In this document: piece by piece, positions 6,076 to 8,958 of the stretch
How positions within the stretch are numbered: the first letter of the stretch is position 1
Layout: every line of letters begins with the position of its first letter
NCBI GenBank assembly: GCA_947448105.1
Contig: CANFNE010000092.1
Span: 1-8,958 of the forward strand
DNA length: 8,958 nucleotides
Direction: 5' to 3'
Source of the DNA: Burkholderiales bacterium
GTDB lineage: Bacteria > Pseudomonadota > Gammaproteobacteria > Burkholderiales > Burkholderiaceae_C
Made by a program: the position numbers and the translations under genes
Notes under the pieces: model-generated
The model's input: only the letters and a program-made list of their open reading frames with translations
The model's database searches: none
What the model was told of the DNA's origin: nothing

Positions 6076-6462
6076 TTATTGCGCCGCAACGGGTGTCGCA
6101 GACACCGAAGGCGTCTGCGCACCGCCGGGTCCGCCGCTGATACGGCCGTCCATGGCGAAGGAGTAAGTCACACCATTGGTCAAGCCCGTGATCACCAGGG
6201 GCGAAGTCACGCCGCTCGTGATCCAGGCATGGTTGCCTGGCGGGTTTTTCATGTCAATGGCCGAAGCCGTGGCCGCGTACATCAACCAATAGTCCACATT
6301 CGCATCCGCCGTCCAGGTGATGGTGACCTGGCCGTCGCCCGCCGTGGCCGTGATGCCACCCGTGGGTGGTGGCGCGGAGCTGCCGCTTCCGCCACCGCAG
6401 GCGGCCAGGAACGCGGCCAGAAAAAGAGCGGTAATTGTGAGGCGCAGGGAGGTCAGGGACAT
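6076..6462 (-). CDS. small lipoprotein with one fibronectin type III domain
   Basis: The 128-residue protein is of unknown function. Residues 1-21 form a signal peptide ending in the lipobox LAAC, with Cys22 as the lipidation site. It is followed by GGGSGSS and PPPT linkers. Residue Gly23 after the Cys is not the Asp that favours inner-membrane retention, so outer-membrane sorting is likely. Residues about 36-125 look like a single FN3 fold: ITATAGDGQVTITWTADANV, a WLMYAA strand, ITGLTNGVTYSFAM and a closing SVSATP strand. FN3 domains usually mediate protein or glycan contacts. It stands alone between moeB (convergent) and yebC (75 nt upstream, same strand). A -10-like CATAAT at 6501-6496 suggests its own promoter. 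Confidence 0.8.
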   Translation of the reverse strand: MSLTSLRLTITALFLAAFLAACGGGSGSSAPPPTGGITATAGDGQVTITWTADANVDYWLMYAATASAIDMKNPPGNHAWITSGVTSPLVITGLTNGVTYSFAMDGRISGGPGGAQTPSVSATPVAAQ

Positions 6463-6495
6463 GGTGGGGGTTCAACTTCAAAAGGGGCGCCGCAG

Positions 6496-6501
6496 ATTAT
6501 G
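6496..6501 (-). promoter_or_regulatory. possible -10 element for the lipoprotein gene
   Basis: CATAAT on the minus strand lies 33 bp before the ATG, preceded by CTG. No good -35 is found 16-18 bp upstream. The call rests on one hexamer and suitable position. Confidence 0.25.
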
Positions 6502-6537
6502 CAGGAGCCAGGTATGTCACTGGTAAAGGCGTAAAAC

Positions 6538-7251
6538 TCAGCCTGCCAGGCCCACATAAACGTTTTGCACATCGTCATTGGCGTCAATGGCGGCCAAAAA
6601 CGCCTCCACTTCTTCCAGGTGCTCGGCGCTCAGGTTGGCGGGGTTGACCGGGTTCTTGGGCTTGTAGCCCAGTTTGGCCGACAGCACGGTAAACCCTTGG
6701 GCGGGCAAGGCGCGGCTGACCAGGTCCAGGTCGGCGGGGTCGGTCACGAACACGCATACGCCGGCCTCGTCGGCGGGCTCGAAGTCCTGGGCGCCGGCCT
6801 CAATGGCGGCGACTTCGGCGTCAGCGCCTTTGACGGCGGCTTCGGCCTCAATCATGCCCACGTGGTCAAAGTCCCAGGCCACTGAGCCAGACGTACCCAA
6901 CTGCCCCTTGCGAAACAACACGCGCATCTCGGGCGCGGTGCGGTTGACGTTGTCGGTCAGGCATTCGACCATCAGCGGCACCTGGTGGGGCGCAAAGCCC
7001 TCGTAAATCACATGCTCGAAGCTCACCGACTCGCCGGTCAGGCCCGCGCCTTTTTTGATGGCGCGGTCCAGCGTGTCCTTGGGCATGGAGATTTTGCGGG
7101 CCTGTTCGACCACCAGGCGCAGGCGCGCATTGGACGCCGGATCGGCGCCGTTGCGGGCGGCCAGCATGATGTCTTTGGCCAATTTGCCGAAAGCCCGGCC
7201 TTTTGCGTTTGCGGCAAGTTCCTTGCCTTTTGCTTTCCACTGCGCGCCCAT
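6538..7251 (-). CDS. YebC/PmpR-family protein (short N-terminal subtype)
   Basis: The 237-residue cytoplasmic protein is of the YebC/PmpR/TACO1 family. Members were long called DNA-binding regulators; several are now described as translation factors that relieve ribosome stalling at proline runs. Motifs are FGKLAKDIMLAARNGADPASN (21-41), the LRLVVEQARKISMPKDTLDRAIKKG stretch (44-68), YEGFAPHQVPLMVECLTDNVNRTAPEMR (83-110), GSVAWDFDHVG (119-129) and the C-terminal IDANDDVQNVYVGLAG. The N-terminus MGAQWKAKGKELAANAKGRAFGKL departs from the classical MAGHSKWANIQHRK form, so a second, canonical paralogue may exist elsewhere. ATG 7251 is chosen for the family start and AAGGAA just upstream. The open frame runs on to 7497, but that part does not resemble the family and lies antisense-free within the DUF429 gene. 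Confidence 0.93.
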   Translation of the reverse strand: MGAQWKAKGKELAANAKGRAFGKLAKDIMLAARNGADPASNARLRLVVEQARKISMPKDTLDRAIKKGAGLTGESVSFEHVIYEGFAPHQVPLMVECLTDNVNRTAPEMRVLFRKGQLGTSGSVAWDFDHVGMIEAEAAVKGADAEVAAIEAGAQDFEPADEAGVCVFVTDPADLDLVSRALPAQGFTVLSAKLGYKPKNPVNPANLSAEHLEEVEAFLAAIDANDDVQNVYVGLAG

Positions 7252-7272
7252 GGGGGGTTCCTTGGTGTTAAC

Positions 7273-7288
7273 GCGCCCCGCGGGGCGC
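7273..7288 (-). promoter_or_regulatory. perfect 16-bp palindrome before yebC
   Basis: GCGCCCCGCGGGGCGC, immediately adjacent to GTTAAC-containing sequence and 21 bp upstream of the yebC ATG. In RNA it gives a 6-bp stem with loop CGCG, close enough to influence ribosome binding. No U-run follows. A -10-like TATAAC at 7333-7328 lies upstream, so this could be part of a yebC leader of about 70 nt. The role is inferred. Confidence 0.35.
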
Positions 7289-7339
7289 TGGCTGAAGGTG
7301 TGTTTGGTACACGATGAATCGGGACGGGTTATACACCCC

Positions 7340-8110
7340 TCAGGCACCCACAATCCAACCCTCAAGCGGGTCGGTGTCTGCGGGCAAACCGAAGAGCGGG
7401 TCCCCGTGGCGGTGGCGCAGTTGGGCCCAGGCCGCTTGCACCAGGCACAGAACAGCGTCCAAGGTGTCGCCCGAGGCATCCGCCACCAGCGCGTCACGCT
7501 GGGCGTGGCTCAACTGCAGGCGCAGTTGCCAGCGCGACTGGCCTAACTCCAGGGCGTTGACCAGGTCTTTGCGGGCAATCAGGCGCTCGGGGGTTTGTTT
7601 GGCGCGGTCGTCGCTTTTGTAGCTGCGCGCACCCAATATCTCGCGCGCCAGCATGCCCGGATAGGCTTCCAGCGCCACGCGCGGGGCGTTCGGCTGCGCC
7701 GCCTGCAGGCCCGGGAAGTGCGCGCCTGCGGCCTGGATCAGCGGCACACCCGCATGCAGCATGTAAGCCACGGGTGGATTGACCCACTTCATGGATGGGC
7801 TGGACCCCGCCGGAATATCAGTCGCGCGGTGGGCAAACTTGCCGCCCACCGGGCGCGCGTTGCAAAAAGCCGCAAATTGCGCGCGGATGTCGGCGCGCGA
7901 AAGCGCGGCGTAGTGGGCGATGCACGCCTGCCAGTCCAGCGGCCAGTCCAAGGTCTGCACCAGTTCGCGCGGCAAGCCAAAAGGCAAGTCAAAGCCTCCC
8001 ACCCAGTGGGGCGCGGCTTGCAAGGCAGCGAGAAAGTCAGGCAAGGTGCTGGCGCCTTGCAACTGCGCCAGGCGCAGACGCTGTCCGTCGCAATGGCCCC
8101 AGGCCAGCAT
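7340..8110 (-). CDS. DUF429 protein, predicted RNase H-fold nuclease
   Basis: From the first ATG this encodes 256 residues of a DUF429-type protein, a family predicted to be nucleases with an RNase H-like fold; no substrate is established. Likely active-site strands are GFDLPFGLP (39-47, Asp41), LEAYPGMLAREI (147-158, Glu148) and GDTLDAVLCLVQAAW (214-228, Asp218). RPVGGKFAHRATD (86-98) and MKWVNPPVAYML (107-118) also look conserved. The first strand, GCDFSS, which should supply the leading catalytic Asp, is not in this ATG-started frame. It is encoded just upstream at 8111-8158 with no ATG/GTG/TTG start. The true N-terminus is therefore probably longer. It lies 88 bp upstream of yebC on the same strand. 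Confidence 0.85.
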   Translation of the reverse strand: MLAWGHCDGQRLRLAQLQGASTLPDFLAALQAAPHWVGGFDLPFGLPRELVQTLDWPLDWQACIAHYAALSRADIRAQFAAFCNARPVGGKFAHRATDIPAGSSPSMKWVNPPVAYMLHAGVPLIQAAGAHFPGLQAAQPNAPRVALEAYPGMLAREILGARSYKSDDRAKQTPERLIARKDLVNALELGQSRWQLRLQLSHAQRDALVADASGDTLDAVLCLVQAAWAQLRHRHGDPLFGLPADTDPLEGWIVGA

Positions 8111-8158
8111 GATTTGCTTGCGCCGGCTCGGGGCACTGGAGAAATCGCAGCCCAGCAG
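8111..8158 (-). other. conserved DUF429 N-terminus encoded upstream of the first ATG
   Basis: In frame with the DUF429 gene these 16 codons read LLGCDFSSAPSRRKQI. The GCDFSS stretch is the expected beta-1 motif of the family. The frame is open back to the TAA stop of the BLUF gene (8206-8204), 31 codons before ATG 8110. None of the 31 codons is ATG, GTG or TTG. CTG codons at 8158 and 8155 and an ATT at 8203 directly after the TAA are the only near-cognate candidates at the right place. No good Shine-Dalgarno is visible. Confidence 0.7.
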
Positions 8159-8203
8159 CGGGGCCGGGCCGGGCGGCGCGGCCCTTGTAACGCCCGTGGA
8201 AAT

Positions 8204-8626
8204 TTAGGCGCGCCCGATGATGGAGGCCGTAGCCATCAGCTCTTCGAGCAACGCCAGCGACACCTTGCCCGAGACGCTGTAGGGGTCAAGCTCGGGTTTT
8301 TCGGCGTATTTCAGCAAAATGCTGGCGTTGATCTTGGACATATTGACCTGGCCCATGGTCCAGCCGCTAAAGCGCCGCTCCGAGATTTCTTCGTAGTGCA
8401 ACAGGACCACGTCCTTGTGGCGCGCGTCACGCTGGATGTGGCCGTAGAGTTCGCTGACCGCCAGGCGGCCACCCTCAATAGCCTGCAAAAAGATGCCGCC
8501 GCCGTAACACAAGATGCCGGTGATGCCCGAGCTGGGGTTGCCCTGGCGCGATTTGGCCAGGATTTCATCGATCGCCACCGCGGCGGGGTCCACGGCGCGG
8601 CTGGCATAGAGCAAACGTACGAGCAT
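8204..8626 (-). CDS. short BLUF-domain blue-light photoreceptor
   Basis: The 140-residue protein has one FAD-binding BLUF domain (about 1-95) and a short helical tail, the single-domain layout that signals by protein contact rather than by a fused effector. The residues of the photocycle are all present: Tyr7 (LLYASR), Asn30 (NPSSGITG), Gln48 (FLQAIEG), Trp89 and Met91 (SGWTMGQV). Light would rearrange the Tyr-Gln-flavin hydrogen bonds and shift the tail (KINASILLKYAEK...). The gene begins 3 bp after the folE stop with AAGAAAGG inside the folE end, so translation is probably coupled. Its TAA stop is followed in frame by the DUF429 reading frame. Output partner unknown; FolE and the DUF429 protein are the neighbours. 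Confidence 0.93.
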   Translation of the reverse strand: MLVRLLYASRAVDPAAVAIDEILAKSRQGNPSSGITGILCYGGGIFLQAIEGGRLAVSELYGHIQRDARHKDVVLLHYEEISERRFSGWTMGQVNMSKINASILLKYAEKPELDPYSVSGKVSLALLEELMATASIIGRA

Positions 8627-8629
8627 GGG

Positions 8630-8958
8630 TCAGCCTTTCTTGGGAAGGAGCGCCAAAAATTCACGGCGCAAATTGGGGTCTTTGAGGAACACGCCGCGCA
8701 TCACGGAGTTGATCATCTTGCTGTCCATGTCTTTCACGCCGCGCCACGACATGCAGTAGTGGCTGGCCTCCATGACGATGGCCAAGCCGTCGGGCTGGGT
8801 TTTTTCCTGGATCAGGTCGGCCAGTTGCACCACGGCTTCTTCCTGAATCTGGGGCCGGCCCATCACCCACTCGGCCAGGCGGGCGTACTTGCTCAGGCCG
8901 ATGACGTTGGTGTGTTCGTTGGGCAGCACGCCAATCCAGATCTGGCCGATCACCGGGC
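8630..8958 (-). CDS. folE: GTP cyclohydrolase I, C-terminal part (cut by window edge)
   Basis: The visible 109 codons are the C-terminal half of a type IA GTP cyclohydrolase, which converts GTP to 7,8-dihydroneopterin triphosphate, the first step of folate and pterin synthesis. Recognisable are the IGLSKYARLAEW segment, QIQEEAVVQLADLI, and EASHYCMSWRGV. In the last, His and Cys two residues apart match His179/Cys181 of the E. coli zinc/active site. MRGVFLKDPNLRREFLALL closes the domain. The frame continues past the right edge (PVIGQIW...); the GTG at 8953 is an internal Val codon, not a start. It is the promoter-proximal gene visible in the folE-BLUF-DUF429 run. Confidence 0.94.
   Translation of the reverse strand, partial: PVIGQIWIGVLPNEHTNVIGLSKYARLAEWVMGRPQIQEEAVVQLADLIQEKTQPDGLAIVMEASHYCMSWRGVKDMDSKMINSVMRGVFLKDPNLRREFLALLPKKG

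Noticed and set aside
7252..7497. 82-residue N-terminal extension of the YebC-family protein
   Set aside because: It does not resemble the family, overlaps the DUF429 coding region in another frame, and a good ribosome binding site precedes ATG 7251.
1..8958. CRISPR array, tRNA, rRNA, prophage or toxin-antitoxin genes
   Set aside because: No regularly spaced direct repeats, no tRNA/rRNA-like sequence, and all sizeable frames are accounted for by the genes listed.

Overview
The window looks like chromosomal DNA of a betaproteobacterium, most likely Comamonadaceae (Rhodoferax/Polaromonas-like). The grounds are high GC with strong GC3, the protein flavour (GpsA, SecB, GrxC, GpmA, CtpA), and the gene orders rhodanese-grxC-secB-gpsA, gpmA-ctpA-moeB and folE-BLUF. 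This is judged by reading alone, with no database search. No rRNA, tRNA, CRISPR array or transposase gene is visible.

Layout. (1) 1-515 has no complete gene. A possible signal-peptide gene leaves the window leftward from base 50, an AT-rich stretch follows, and 132-486 is an inverted-repeat element whose two arms each carry a long GC-rich hairpin (REPIN/MITE-like). (2) 516-2895, minus strand, reads rhodanese -> grxC -> secB -> gpsA: envelope-linked sulfur chemistry, thiol redox, the export chaperone and phospholipid-precursor synthesis. The grxC-secB gap holds a candidate extended -10 promoter, a GC hairpin and a terminator-like hairpin only 25 nt before the secB start codon. (3) A divergent intergenic region (2896-3020) separates this from the plus-strand set gpmA -> ctpA -> moeB/thiF-like (3021-6057). 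The arrangement parallels the rhodanese/grxC/secB versus gpmI-envC-(ctpA) locus of gammaproteobacteria, but a non-homologous phosphoglycerate mutase occupies the gpm position and envC is missing. (4) A small FN3-domain lipoprotein gene (minus) converges on moeB. (5) 6538-8958, minus strand, holds folE (cut by the window edge) -> BLUF photoreceptor -> DUF429 predicted nuclease -> YebC-family protein. folE and the BLUF gene are 3 bp apart, so translational coupling is likely.

The most unusual spot is the BLUF/DUF429 junction. The conserved N-terminus of the DUF429 protein (GCDFSS, the likely first acidic active-site strand of an RNase H-like fold) is encoded upstream of the first ATG. It lies in the same frame as the BLUF gene and is separated from it by a single TAA, with no ATG/GTG/TTG in between. 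The nuclease therefore starts at a non-canonical codon, is made by readthrough, or is catalytically decapitated. Together, folE, a light sensor and a predicted nuclease in one tight run form a small accessory-like module worth following up.
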